DNA of 64,000 nucleotides from Hydractinia symbiolongicarpus (lineage: Eukaryota > Cnidaria > Hydrozoa > Anthoathecata > Hydractiniidae): positions 3,162,001-3,226,000 of the forward strand of contig NC_079887.1 in the NCBI RefSeq assembly GCF_029227915.1, given 5' to 3'. Each line of letters opens with the position of its first letter. Position 1 is the first letter of the stretch. The translations under genes and the position numbers were made by a program. Positions 1-12,840 of this stretch are shown here, one piece after another. A model generated the notes under the pieces. The model worked only from the letters and a program-made list of their open reading frames with translations. It had not been told where the DNA came from and searched no databases.

Positions 1-2180
1 GAAAACCCGCCATTTCCCGTAAACCCCGGACTCGGCCCGCATAGTCAAAAGTATACAAAGAAAGTACCCAGGGAGTAAACTCATTTCCCGAACGATTTTT
101 TAAATTATTGTTTCACCACTAAAACGCATGAGACTTGTAGTTTTTAAAAATGTTTTCATTTTTGATGAGACGCTGAATAAAAGAAGTTTAATCGCCGGCA
201 AACGAAAACCTGCGATTTCCCGTAAATCCCGGACTCGGCCCGTATAGTCAAAAGTATACAAAGAAAGTACCCAGGGTGTAAACTCATTTCCCGAACGATT
301 TTTTAAATTATTATTTCACCACTAAAGCCCATGAGACTTGTAGTTTTTAAAAATGTTTTTATTTTTGATGAGACGCTGAATAAAAGAGGTTTAATTGCCG
401 GCAAACAAAAACCTGCGTCTTCCCGTAAATCCCGGACTCGGCCCGTATAGTCAAAAGAATACAAAGAAAGTACCCAGGGAGTAAACTCATTTCCCGAACG
501 ATTTTTTAAATTATTTTTCCCCACTAAAACGCATGAAACTTGTAGTTTTCAAAAATGTTTTCATTTTTGATGAGACGCTGAATAAAAGAAGTTTAATCGC
601 CGGCAAACGAAAACCCGCGTCTTCCCGTAAATCCCAGACTCGGCCCGTATAGTCAAAAGTATACAAAGAAAGTACCCAGGGAGTAAACTCATTTCCAAAA
701 CGATTTTTTAAATTATCTTTTCATCACTAAAACGCTTGAGACTTGTAGTTTTCAAAAATGTTTTCATATTTGATGAGACGCTGAATAAAAGAAGTTTAAT
801 CGCCGGCAAACGAAAACCCGCCATTTCCCGTAAACCCCGGACTCGGCCCGCATAGTCAAAAGTATACAAAGAAAGTACCCAGGGAGTAAACTCATTTCCC
901 GAACGATTTTTTAAATTATTTTTTCACCACTAAAACGCATGAGACTTGTAGTTTTTAAAAATGTTTTCATTTTTGATGAGACGCTGAATAAAAGAAGTTT
1001 AATCGCCGGCAAACGAAAACCTGCGATTTCCCGTAAATCCCGGACTCGGCCCGTATAGTCAAAAGTATACAAAGAAAGTACCCAGGGTGTAAACTCATTT
1101 CCCGAACGATTTTTTAAATTATTATTTCACCACTAAAGCCCATGAGACTTGTAGTTTTTAAAAATGTTTTTATTTTTGCTGAGACGCTGAATAAAAGAGG
1201 TTTAATTGCCGGCAAACGAAAACCCGCGTCTTCCCGTAAATCCCGGACTCGGCCCGTATAGTCAAAAGTATACAAAGAAAGTACCCAGGGAGTAAACTCA
1301 TTTCCCAAATGATATTTTAAATTATCTTTTCATCACTAAAACGCTTGAGACTTGTAGTTTTCAAAAATGTTTTCATTTTCGATGAGACGCTGAATAAAAG
1401 AAGTTTAATCGCCGGCAAACGAAAACCCGCCATTTCCCGTAAACCCCGGACTCGGCCCGCATAGTCAAAAGTATACAAAGAAAGTACCCAGGGAGTAAAC
1501 TCATTTCCCGAACGATTTTTTAAATTATTTTTTCACCACTAAAACGCATGAGACTTGTAGTTTTCAAAAATGTTTTCATTTTTAATAAGACGCTGAATAA
1601 AAGAAGTTTAATCGCCGGCAAACGAAAACATGCGATCTCCCGTAAATCCCGGACTCGGCCCGTATAGTCAAAAGTATACAAAGAAAGTACCCAGGGCGTA
1701 AACTCATTTCCCGAACGATTTTTTAAATTATTTTTTCACCACTAAAACGCATGAGACTTGTATTTTTTAAAAATGTTTTCATTTTTGATGAGACGCTGAA
1801 TAAAAGAAGTTTAATTGCCGGCAAACGAAAACCTGCGTCTTCCCGTAAATCCCGGACTCGGCCCGTATAGTCAAAAGTATACAAAGAAAGTACCCAGGGA
1901 GTAAACTCATTTCCCTAATGATATTTTAAATTAATTTTCACCACTAAAACGCATGAGACTTGTAGTTTTCAAAAATGTTTTCATTTTTGATAAGACGCTT
2001 AATGAAAGATGTTTAATCGCCGGCAAACGAAAACCTCCGATTTCCCGTAAATCCTGGGCTTGGCCCGTATAGTCGAATGTATACAAAGAAAGTACCCTGT
2101 GAGTAAACTCATTTCCAAAACGATTTTCTCAATTATCTTTTCACCACTAAAACGCATGAGACTTGCAGTTTTCAAAAATG
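1..2180. repeat. Left class A block, first copy of a long-range duplicated segment
   Basis: The units here are class A except the last one or two. The segment is repeated at about 4866-6435. Position 303 pairs with 5167 (offset 4864 bp, 24 units), while positions from 1421 on pair at offset 4255 bp (21 units); for example TGCGATCTCCCG at 1631 pairs with 5886. The 3-unit difference means units at about 812-1420 are present here and absent from the second copy. GAAAACCCGCC recurs at 1, 812 and 1421, giving internal spacings of 4 and 3 units. Confidence 0.8.
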
Positions 2181-2269
2181 TTTTCATTTTTGATGAGACG
2201 CTTAATAAAAGAGGTTTAATCGCCGGCAAAGGAAATCCCGCGATTTCCCGTAAATCCCGGGCTTGGCCC

Positions 2270-3890
2270 GTATAGTCGAATGTATACAAAAAAATACCCA
2301 GGGAGTAAACTCATTTCCCGAACGATTTTTTAAATTTTTTTTTCACCACTAAAACGCATGAGACTTGTAGTTTTTAAAAATGTTTTCATTTTTGATGAGA
2401 CGCTGAATAAAAGAAGTTTAATCGCCGGCAAACGAAAACCTGCGATTTCCCGTAAATCCCGGACTCGGCCCGTATAGTCAAAAGTATACAAAGAAAGTAC
2501 CCAGGGTGTAAACTCATTTCCCGAACGATTTTTTAAATTATTATTTCACCACTAAAGCCCATGAGACATGTAGTTTTCAAAAATGTTTTCATTTTTGATA
2601 AGACGCTTAATGAAAGATGTTTAATCGCCGGCAAACGAAAACCTCCGATTTCCCGTAAATCCCGGGCTTGGCCCGTATAGTCGAATGTGTACAAAGAAAG
2701 TACCCTGTGAGTAAACTCATTTCCAAAACGATTTTTTCAATTATCTTTTCACCACTAAAACGCATGAGACTTGCAGTTTTCAACAATGTTTTCATTTTTG
2801 ATGAGACGCTTAATAAAGGAGTTTTAATCGCCGGCAAAGGAAATCCCGCGATTTCCCGTAAATCCCGGGCTTGGCCCGTATAGTCGAATGTATACAAAGA
2901 AAGTACCCAGGGAGTAAACTCATTTCCCGAACGATTTTTTAAATTTTTTTTTCACCACTAAAACGCATGAGACTTGTAGTTTTCAAAAATGTTTTCATTT
3001 TTGATGAGACGCTTAATAAAAGAGGTTTAATCGCCGGCAAAGGAAATCCCGCGATTTAACGTAAATCCCGGGCTTGGCCCGTATAGTCGAATGTATACAA
3101 AAAAATACCCAGGGAGTAAACTCATTTCCCGAACGATTTTTTAAATTTTTTTTCACCACTAAAACGCATGAGACTTGTAGTTTTTAAAAATGTTTTCATT
3201 TTTGATGAGACGCTGAATAAAAGAAGTTTAATCGCCGGCAAACGAAAACCTGCGATTTCCCGTAAATCCCGGACTCGGCCCGTATAGTCAAAAGTATACA
3301 AAGAAAGTACCCAGGGTGTAAACTCATTTCCCGAACGATTTTTTAAATTATTATTTCACCACTAAAGCCCATGAGACATGTAGTTTTCAAAAATGTTTTC
3401 ATTTTTGATAAGACGCTTAATGAAAGATGTTTAATCGCCGGCAAACGAAAACCTCCGATTTCCCGTAAATCCCGGGCTTGGCCCGTATAGTCGAATGTGT
3501 ACAAAGAAAGTACCCTGTGAGTAAACTCATTTCCAAAACGATTTTTCAATTATCTTTTCACCACTAAAACGCATGAGACTTGCAGTTTTCAAAAATGTTT
3601 TCATTTTTGATGAAACGCTTAATAAAAGAGTTTTAATCGCCGGCAAAGGAAATCCCGCGATTTCCCGTAAATCCCGGGCTTGGCCCGTATAGTCGAATGT
3701 ATACAAAGAAAGTACCCAGGGAGTAAACTCATTTCCCGAACGATTTTTTAAATTTTTTTTTCACCACTAAAACGCATGAGACTTGTAGTTTTCAAAAATG
3801 TTTTCATTTTTGATGAGACGCTTAATGAAAGAGGTTTAATCGCCGGCAAACGAAAACCCGCGATTTCCAGTAAATCCCGGGCTTGGCCCT
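2270..3890. repeat. Tandem duplication of a 4-unit block (two copies, ~810 bp each)
   Basis: GTATAGTCGAATG followed by an A-rich tract occurs at 2270 and again at 3081, an offset of 811 bp. The rare substitution ATGAGACATG occurs at 2561 and 3371, an offset of 810 bp. The 1 bp difference lies in the T-tract before CACCAC. The block mixes class A and class B units. A 3-unit offset (608 bp) is also visible between 1999 and 2607, so this short stretch has been through more than one exchange. Confidence 0.8.
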
Positions 3891-4580
3891 TACAGTCGAA
3901 TGTATACAAAGAAAGTACCCTGTGAGTAAACTCATTTCCAGAACGATTTTTTAATTTATTTTTTCAACACTAAAACGCATGAGACTTGTAGTTTTTAAAA
4001 ATGTTTTCATTTTTGATGAGACGCTGAATAGAAGAAGTTTAATCGCCAGCAAACGAAAACCCGCCATTTCCCGTAAACCCCGGACTCGGCCCGCATAGTC
4101 AAAAGTATACAAAGAAAGTACCCAGGGAGTAAACTCATTTCCCGAACGATTTTTTAAATTTTTTTTTCACCACTAAAACGCATGAGACTTGTAGTTTTCA
4201 AAAATGTTTTCATTTTTGATGAGACGCTTAATGAAAGAGGTTTAATCGCCGGCAAACGAAAACCCGCGATTTCCAGTAAATCCCGGGCTTGGCCCTTACA
4301 GTCGAATGTATACAAAGAAAGTACCCTGTGAGTAAACTCATTTCCAGAACGATTTTTTAATTTATTTTTTCAACACTAAAACGCATGAGACTTGTAGTTT
4401 TTAAAAATGTTTTCATTTTTGATGAGACGCTGAATAGAAGAAGTTTAATCGCCAGCAAACGAAAACCCGCCATTTCCCGTAAACCCCGGACTCGGCCCGC
4501 ATAGTCAAAAGTATACAAAGAAAGTACCCAGGGAGTAAACTCATTTCCCGAACGATTTTTTAAATTATTTTTCCCCACTA
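3765..4580. repeat. Tandem duplication of a 2-unit block (406 bp)
   Basis: The rare variant CGATTTCCAGTAAATCCC, with GGCCCTTACAGTCG downstream, occurs with TTCCAG at 3865 and 4271, exactly 406 bp apart. The next unit in each copy carries GAATAGAAGAAG and CGCCAGCAAACG, also duplicated at the same offset. These rare shared changes show a recent duplication of two units, one B and one A. Confidence 0.85.
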
Positions 4581-4865
4581 AAACGCATGAAACTTGTAGT
4601 TTTCAAAAATGTTTTCATTTTTGATGAGACGCTGAATAAAAGAAGTTAAATCGCCGGCAAACGAAAACCCGCGTCTTCCCGTAAATCCCAGACTCGGCCC
4701 GTATAGTCAAAAGTATACAAAGAAAGTACCCAGGGAGTAAACTCATTTCCAAAACGATTTTTTAAATTATCTTTTCATCACTAAAACGCTTGAGACTTGT
4801 AGTTTTCAAAAATGTTTTCATATTTGATGAGACGCTGAATAAAGGAAGTTTAATCGCCGGCAAAC

Positions 4866-6435
4866 GAAAACCCGCCATTTCCCGTAAACCCCGGACTCGG
4901 CCCGCATAGTCAAAAGTATACAAAGAAAGTACCCAGGGAGTAAACTCATTTCCCGAACGATTTTTTAAATTATTGTTTCACCACTAAAACGCATGAGACT
5001 TGTAGTTTTTAAAAATGTTTTCATTTTTGATGAGACGCTGAATAAAAGAAGTTTAATCGCCGGCAAACGAAAACCTGCGATTTCCGTAAATCCCGGACTC
5101 GGCCCGTATAGTCAAAAGTATACAAAGAAAGTACCCAGGGTGTAAACTCATTTCCCGAACGATTTTTTAAATTATTATTTCACCACTAAAGCCCATGAGA
5201 CTTGTAGTTTTTAAAAATGTTTTTATTTTTGATGAGACGCTGAATAAAAGAGGTTTAATTGCCGGCAAACGAAAACCCGCGTCTTCCCGTAAATCTCGGA
5301 CTCGGCCCGTATAGTCAAAAGAATACAAAGAAAGTACCCAGGGAGTAAACTCATTTCCCGAACGATTTTTTAAATTATTTTTCCCCACTAAAACGCATGA
5401 AACTTGTAGTTTTCAAAAATGTTTTCATTTTTGATGAGACGCTGAATAAAAGAAGTTTAATCGCCGGCAAACGAAAACCCGCGTCTTCCCGTAAATCCCA
5501 GACTCGGCCCGTATAGTCAAAAGTATACAAAGAAAGTACCCAGGGAGTAAACTCATTTCCAAAACGATTTTTTAAATTATCTTTTCATCACTAAAACGCT
5601 TGAGACTTGTAGTTTTCAAAAATGTTTTCATATTTGATGAGACGCTGAATAAAAGAAGTTTAATCGCCGGCAAACGAAAACCCGCCATTTCCCGTAAACC
5701 CCGGACTCGGCCCGCATAGTCAAAAGTATACAAAGAAAGTACCCAGGGAGTAAACTCATTTCCCGAACGATTTTTTAAATTATTTTTTCACCACTAAAAC
5801 GCATGAGACTTGTAGTTTTTAAAAATGTTTTCATTTTTGATGAGACGCTGAATAAAAGAAGTTTAATCGCCGGCAAACGAAAGCATGCGATCTCCCGTAA
5901 ATCCCGGACTCTGCCCGTATAGTCAAAAGTATACAAAGAAAGTACCCAGGGCGTAAACTCATTTCCCGAACGATTTTTTAAATTATTTTTTCACCACTAA
6001 AACGCATGAGACTTGTAGTTTTTAAAAATGTTTTCATTTTTGATGAGACGCTGAATAAAAGAAGTTTAATTGCCGGCAAACGAAAACCCGCGTCTTCCCG
6101 TAAATCCCGGACTCGGCCCGTATAGTCAAAAGTATACAAAGAAAGTACCCAGGGAGTAAACTCATTTCCCTAATGATATTTCAAATTAATTTTCACCACT
6201 AAAACGCATGAGACTTGTAGTTTTCAAAAATGTTTTCATTTTTGATAAGACGCTTAATGAAAGATGTTTAATCGCCGGCAAACGAAAACCTCCGATTTCC
6301 CGTAAATCCTGGGCTTGGCCCGTATAGTCGAATGTATACAAAGAAAGTACCCTGTGAGTAAACTCATTTCCAAAACGATCTTCTCAATTATCTTTTCACC
6401 ACTAAAACGCATGAGACTTGCAGTTTTCAGAAATG
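4866..6435. repeat. Second copy of the left-end segment
   Basis: This block matches 1-2180 with three units missing, as shown by offsets of 4864 bp before the gap and 4255 bp after it. It has a private 1 bp deletion near 5078 (GATTTCCGTAAATC in place of GATTTCCCGTAAATC). The match fades after about 6430, where GACCCTTAATGAAAGTGG replaces GACGCTTAATAAAAGAGG. A 4-unit offset (810 bp) also links TAAATTATTTTTCCCCAC at 4561 and 5371. Confidence 0.78.
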
Positions 6436-7200
6436 TTTTCATTTTTGATGAGACCCTTAATGAAAGTGGTTTAATCGCCGGCAAACGAAAACCCGCGATT
6501 TCTCGTAAATCCCGGGCTTGGCCCGTATAGTCGAATGTATACGAAGAAAGTACCCTGTGAGTAAACTCATTTCCAAAACGATTTTTTAAATTATTATTTC
6601 ACCACTAAAACGCTTGAGACTTGTAGTTTTTAAAAATGTTTTCATTTTTGATGAGACGCTGAATAAAAGAAGTTTAATTGCCGGCAAACGAAAACCCGCG
6701 TCTTCCCGTAAATCCCGGACTCGGCCCGTATAGTCAAAAGTATACAAAGAAAGTACCCAGGGAGTAAACTCATTTCCCTAATGATATTTTAAATTAATTT
6801 TCACCACTAAAACGCATGAGACTTGTAGTTTTCAAAAATGTTTTCATTTTTGATAAGACGCTTAATGAAAGATGTTTAATCGCCGGCAAACGAAAACCTC
6901 CGATTTCCCGTAAATCCTGGGCTTGGCCCGTATAGTCGAATGTATACAAAGAAAGTACCCTGTGAGTAAACTCATTTCCAAAACGATTTTCTCAATTATC
7001 TTTTCACCACTAAAACGCATGAGACTTGCAGTTTTCAGAAATGTTTTCATTTTTGATGAGACCCTTAATGAAAGTGGTTTAATCGCCGGCAAACGAAAAC
7101 CCGCGATTTCTCGTAAATCCCGGGCTTGGCCCGTATAGTCGAATGTATACGAAGAAAGTACCCTGTGAGTAAACTCATTTCCAAAACGATTTTTTAAATT
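6180..7200. repeat. 3-unit block in near-tandem duplicate (608 bp offset)
   Basis: Units carrying GACCCTTAATGAAAGTGG and GATTTCTCGTAAATCCC occur near 6450-6510 and again near 7060-7120, 608 bp apart. GTATACGAAGAAAG follows in both copies, at about 6535 and 7145. These changes are rare elsewhere, which supports a recent duplication of three units. Confidence 0.82.
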
Positions 7201-7214
7201 ATTATTTCACCACT

Positions 7215-8025
7215 AAAACGCTTGAGACTTGTAGTTTTCAAAAATGTTTTCATTTTTGATGAGACGCTGAATAAAAGAAGTTTAATCGCCGGCAAACGAA
7301 AACCCGCGATTTCCCGTAAATCCCGGACTCGGCCCGTATAGTCAAAAGTATACAGGGAAAGTACCCAGTGAGTAAACTCATTTCCCGAGCAAATTTTTAA
7401 ATTATTTTTTCACCACTAAAACGCATGAGACTGGTAGTTTTCAGAAATGTTTTCATTTTTGATGAGACGCTTAATGAAAGTGGTTTAATCGCCGGCAAAC
7501 GAAAACCCGCGATTTCCCGTAAATCCCGGGCTTGGCCCGTATAGTCGAATGTATACAAAGAAAGTACCCTGTGAGTAAACTCATTTCCAGAACGATTTTT
7601 TAATTTATCTTTTCACCACTAAAACGCATGAGACTTGTAGTTTTCAAAAATGTTTTCATTTTTGATGAGACGCTGAATAAAAGAAGTTTAATCGCCGGCA
7701 AACGAAAACCCGCGATTTCCCGTAAATCCCGGACTCGGCCCGTATAGTCAAAAGTATACAGGGAAAGTACCCAGTGAGTAAACTCATTTCCCGAGCAAAT
7801 TTTTAAATTATTTTTTCACCACTAAAACGCATGAGACTGGTAGTTTTCAGAAATGTTTTCATTTTTGATGAGACGCTTAATGAAAGTGGTTTAATCGCCG
7901 GCAAACGAAAACCCGCGATTTCCCGTAAATCCCGGGCTTGGCCCGTATAGTCGAATGTATACAAAGAAAGTACCCTGTGAGTAAACTCATTTCCAGAACG
8001 ATTTTTTAATTTATCTTTTCACCAC
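7215..8025. repeat. Tandem duplication of a 2-unit block (406 bp)
   Basis: The rare string GTATACAGGGAAAGTACCC occurs with TACAGGG at 7351 and 7757, 406 bp apart. It is followed in both copies by CCCAGTGAG, CCCGAGCAAATTTTT and GAGACTGGTAG, all uncommon elsewhere. The duplicated pair is one class A unit plus one class B unit. Confidence 0.88.
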
Positions 8026-8419
8026 TAAAACGCATGAGACTTGTAGTTTTCAAAAATGTTTTCATTTTTGATGAGACGCTGAATAAAAGAAGTTTAATCG
8101 CTGGCAAACGAAAACCTGGGATTTCCCGTAAATCCCGAGTCGGCCCGTATAGTCAAAAGTATACAAAGAAAGTACCCAGGGTGTAAACTCATTTCCCGAA
8201 CGATTTTTTAAATTATTATTTCACCACTAAAGCCCATGAGACTTGTAGTATTTAAAAAAATTTTCATTTTTGATGAGACGCTGAATAAAAGAAGTTTAAT
8301 CGCCGGCAAACGAAAACCCGCGACTTCCCGTAAATCCCAGACTCAGCCCGTATAGTCAAAAGTATACAAAGAAAGTACCCAGTGAGTAAACTCATTTCCC
8401 GAACGATTTTTTAAATTAT

Positions 8420-9590
8420 TTTTTCACCACTAAAACGCATGAGACTTGTAGTTTTCAAAAATGTTTTCATTTTTGATGAGACGCTGAATAAAAGAAGTTT
8501 AATCGCCGGCAAACGAAAACCTGCGATTTCCCGTAAGTCCCGGACTCGGCCCGTATAGTCAAAAGTATACAAAGAAAGTACCCGGGGTGTAAACTCATTT
8601 CCCGAACGATTTTTTAAATTATTATTTCACCACTAAACTCCATGAGACTTGTAGTTTTTAAAAATGTTTTTATTTTTGATGAGACGCTGAATAAAAGAAG
8701 TTTAATTGCCAGCAAACGAAAACCCGCATTTTCGCGTAAATCCCGGACTCGGCCCGTATAGTCAAAAGTATACAAAGAAAGTACCCAGGGAGTAAACTCA
8801 TTTCCCAAATGATATTTTAAATTATCTTTTCATCACTAAAACGCTTGAGACTTGTAGTTTTCAAAAATGTTTTCATTTTTGATGAGACGCTGAATAAAAG
8901 AAGTTTAATCGCCGGCAAACGAAAACCCGCCATTTCCCGTAAACCCCGGACTCGGCCCGCATAGTCAAAAGTATACAAAGAAAGTACCCAGGGAGTAAAC
9001 TCATTTCCCGAACGATTTTTTAAATTATTTTTTCACCACTAAAACGCATGAGACTTGTAGTTTTCAAAAATGTTTTCATTTTTGATGAGACGCTGAATAA
9101 AAGAAGTTTAATCGCCGGCAAACGAAAACCTGCGATTTCCCGTAAATCCCGGACTCGGCCCGTATAGTCAAAAGTATACAAAGAAAGTACTCAGGGAGTA
9201 AACTCATTTCCCGAACGATTTTTTAAATTATTTTTTCACCACTAAAACGCATGAGACTTGTAGTTTTTAAAAATGTTTTCATTTTTGATGAGACGCTGAA
9301 TAAAAGAAGTTTAATTGCCGCCAAACGAAAACCCGCGTCTTCCCGTAAATCCCGGACTCGGCCCGTATAGTCAAAAGTATACAAAGAAAGTACCCAGGGA
9401 GTAAACTCATTTCCCTAATGATATTTTAAATTAATTTTCACCACTAAAACGCATGAGACTTGTAGTTTTCAAAAATGTTTTCATTTTTGATAAGACGCTT
9501 AATGAAAGATGTTTAATCGCCGGCAAACGAAAACCTCCGATTTCCCGTAAATCCTGGGCTTGGCCCGTATAGTCGAATGTATACAAAGAA
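8420..9590. repeat. Segment with a diverged copy 16 units downstream (first copy)
   Basis: The unit order here matches about 11660-12840 at an offset of 3243 bp (16 units); for example the TTG/GCCATT variant unit at 8845 pairs with 12088. Identity is lower than in the recent duplications: AAACTCCATGAG here faces AAAGCCCATGAAAC there, and GTAAGTCCC faces GTAAATCCC. The copies diverge after about 9590, where this one continues into B2 and the other into a TTG/GCCATT class A unit. Confidence 0.65.
8845..9047 (+). repeat. Representative class A variant beginning TTGAGAC with GCCATTTCCCGTAAACCCC
   Basis: In this 203 bp variant the usual CGCATGAGAC is CGCTTGAGAC. The middle reads CCGCCATTTCCC followed by GTAAACCCCGGAC, then GGCCCGCATAGTC in place of GGCCCGTATAGTC. 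These changes travel together in units near 736, 1345, 4790, 5599, 8845, 12088, 29510, 34380, 39050, 45729, 53640, 54858, 60070, 61088 and 62305, so they mark one lineage. It is usually preceded by a unit ending in TTATCTTTTCATCAC, so the lineage marker spans the unit boundary. Confidence 0.9.
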
Positions 9591-10060
9591 AGTACCCTGT
9601 GAGTAAACTCATTTCCGAAACGATTTTTCAATTATCTTTTCACCACTAAAACGCATGAGACTTGCAGTTTTCAAAAATGTTTTCATTTTTGATGAGACGC
9701 TTAATAAAAGAGGTTTAATCGCCGGCAAAGGAAATCCCGCGATTTCCCGTAAATCCCGGGCTTGGCCCGTATAGTAGAATGTATACAAAAAAAATACCCA
9801 GGGAGTAAACTCATTTCCCAAACGATTATTTAAATTTTTTTTTCACAACTAAAACGCATGAGACTTGTAGTTTTCAAAAATGTTTTCATTTTTGATGAGA
9901 CGCTTAATGAAAGAGGTTTAATCGCCGGCAAACGAAAACCCGCGATTTCCCGTAAATCCCGGGCTTGGCCCGTATAGTCGAATGTATACAAAGAAAGTAC
10001 CCTGTGAGTAAACTCATTTCCAGAACGATTTTTTAATTTATTTTTTCAACACTAAAACGC
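9453..10060 (+). repeat. B1-B2-B3 trimer cassette (608 bp)
   Basis: Three class B units stand in fixed order. B1 carries CTTAATGAAAGATG and CCTCCGATTT. B2 carries GACTTGCAGTTTTC and GGCAAAGGAAATCCC. B3 carries CTTAATGAAAGAGG and TTTATTTTTTCAACAC. This copy has CGATTTTTCAA at the B1 end and GTATAGTAGAATG in B2 as private changes. The following unit starts ATAAGAC, a change shared with the cassette at 13507. Confidence 0.85.
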
Positions 10061-11660
10061 ATAAGACTTGTAGTTTTCAAAAATGTTTTCATTTTTGATG
10101 AGACGCTGAATAAAAGAAGTTTAATCGCCGGCAAACGAAAACCTGGGATTTCCCGTAAATCCTGAGTCGGCCCGTATAGTCAAAAGTATACAAAGAAAGT
10201 ACCCAGGGTGTAAACTCATTTCCCGAAGAATTTTTAAATTATTATTTCACCACTAAAGCCCATGAGACTTGTAGTATTTAAAAAAATTTTTATTTTTGAT
10301 GAGACGCTGAATAAAAGAAGTTTAATCGCCGGCAAACGAAAACCCGTGACTTCCCGTAAATCCCGGACTCAGCCCGTATAGTCAAAAGTATACAAAGAAA
10401 GTACCCAGGGAGTAAACTCATTTCCCGAACGATTTTTTAAATTATTTTTTCACCACTAAAACGCATGAGACTTGTAGTTTTCAAAAATGTTTTCATTTTT
10501 GATGAGACGCTGAATAAAAGAAGTTTAATCGCCGGCAAACGAAAACCTGCGATTTCCCGTAAGTCCCGGACTCGGCCCGTATAGTCAAAAGTATACAAAG
10601 AAAGTACCCGGGGTGTAAACTCATTTCCCGAACGATTTTTTAAATTATTTTTTCACCACTAAAACGCATGAGACTTGTAGTTTTCAAAAATGTTTTCATT
10701 TTTGATGAGACACTGAATAAAAGAAGTTTAATCGCCGGCAAACGAACACCTGCGATTTCCCGTAAGTCCCGGACTCGGCCCGTATAGTCAAAAGTATACA
10801 AAGAAAGTACCCGGGGTGTAAACTCATTTCCCGAACGATTTTTTAAATTATTATTTCACCACTAAAGCCCATGAGACTTGTAGTTTTTAAAAATGTTTTC
10901 ATTTTTGATGAGACGCTGAATAAAAGAAGTTTAATTGCCGGCAAACGAAAACCCGCGACTTCCCGTAAATCCCGGACTCGGCCCGTATAGTCGAATGTAT
11001 ACAAAGAAAGTACCCTGTGAGTAAACTCATTTCCAAAACGATTTTTTAATTTATTTTTTCAACACTAAAACGCATGAGACTTGTAGTTTTTAAAAATGTT
11101 TTCATTTTTGATGAGACGCTGAATAAAAGAAGTTTAATCGCCGGCAAACGAAAACCCGCCATTTCCCGTAAACCCCGGACTCAGCCCGCATAGTCAAAAG
11201 TATACAAAGAAAGTACCCAGGGAGTAAACTCATTTCCCGAACGATTTTTTAAATTATTTTTCCCCACTAAAACGCATGAGACTTGTAGTTTTCAAAAATG
11301 TTTTCATTTTTGATGAGACGCTGAATAAAAGAAGTTTAATCGCCGGCAAACGAAAACCCGCGTCTTCCCGTAAATCCCAGACTCGGCCCGTATAGTCAAA
11401 AGTATACAAAGAAAGTACCCAGGGAGTAAACTCATTTCCAAAACGATTTTTTAAATTATCTTTTCATCCCTAAAACGCTTGAGACTTGTAGTTTTCAAAA
11501 ATGTTTTCATATTTGATGAGACGCTGAATAAAAGAAGTTTAATCGCCGGCAAACGAAAACCCGCCATTTCCCGTAAACCCCGGACTCGGCCCGCATAGTC
11601 AAAAGTATACAAAGAAAGTACCCAGGGAGTAAACTCATTTCCCGAACGATTTTTTAAATT
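10061..11660. repeat. Class A-rich stretch of the array
   Basis: These are about eight satellite units, mostly class A. They include the shortened CCTGAGTCGG form, the TAGTATTTAAAAAAATTTT form, GTAAGTCCC units and one unit with GACACTGAAT. A class B end (GTCGAATG, CCCTGTGAG) appears near 10990 inside an otherwise class A unit, so that unit is a hybrid. Nothing other than satellite is present. Confidence 0.75.
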
Positions 11661-12840
11661 ATTTTTTCACCACTAAAACGCATGAGACTTGTAGTTTTTA
11701 AAAATGTTTTCAATTTTGATGAGACGCTGAATAAAAGAAGTTTAATCGCCGGCAAACGAAAACCTGCGATTTCCCGTAAATCCCGGACTCGGCCCGTATA
11801 GTCAAAAGTATACAAAGAAAGTACCCAGGGTGTAAACTCATTTCCCGAACGATTTTTTAAATTATTATTTCACCACTAAAGCCCATGAAACTTTTAGTTT
11901 TTAAAAATGTTTTCATTTTTGATGAGACGCTGCATAAAAAAAGTTTAATTGCCGGCAAACGAAAACCCGCGTCTTCCCGTAAATCCCGGACTCGGCCCGT
12001 ATAGTCAAAAGTATACAAAGAAAGTACCCAGGGAGTAAACTCATTTCCCAAATGATATTTTAAATTATCTTTTCATCACTAAAACGCTTGAGACTTGTAG
12101 TTTTCAAAAATGTTTTCATTTTTGATGAGACGCTGAATAAAAGAAGTTTAATCGCCGGCAAACGAAAACCCGCCATTTCCCGTAAACCCCGGACTCGGCC
12201 CGCATAGTCAAAAGTATAAAAAGAAAGTACCCAGGGAGTAAACTCATTTCCCGAACGATTTTTTAAATTATTTTTTCACCACTAAAACGCATGAGACTTG
12301 TAGTTTTCAAAAATGTTTTCATTTTTGATGAGACGCTGAATAAAAGAAGTTTAATCGCCGGCAAACGAAAACCTGCGATTTCCCGTAAATCCCGGACTCG
12401 GCCCGTATAGTCAAAAGTATACAAAGAAAGTACCCAGGAAGTAAACTCATTTCCCGAACGATTTTTTAAATTATTTTTTCACCACTAAAACGCATGAGAC
12501 TTGTAGTTTTTAAAAATGTTTTCATTTTTGATGAGACGCTGAATAAAAGAAGTTTAATTGCCGGCAAACGAAAACCCGCGTCTTCCCGTAAATCCCGGAC
12601 TCGGCCCGTATAGTCAAAAGTATACAAAGAAAGTACCCAGGGAGTAAACTCATTTCCCTAATGATATTTTAAATTAATTTTCACCACTAAAACGCATGAG
12701 ACTTGTAGTTTTCAAAAATGTTTTCATTTTTGATAAGACGCTTAATGAAAGATGTTTAATCGCCGGCAAACGAAAACCTCCGATTTCCCGTAAATCCCGG
12801 GCTTGGCCCGTATAGTCGAATGTATACAAAGAAAGTACCC
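11660..12840. repeat. Second, diverged copy of the 8.4-9.6 kb segment
   Basis: The segment matches 8420-9590 at 16 units' distance. It has private changes such as GACGCTGCATAAAAAAAG near 11930 and GTATAAAAAGAAAG near 12213. At about 12840 the B1 unit is followed directly by a TTG/GCCATT class A unit instead of B2, so this copy lost the rest of the trimer cassette at that point. Confidence 0.65.
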
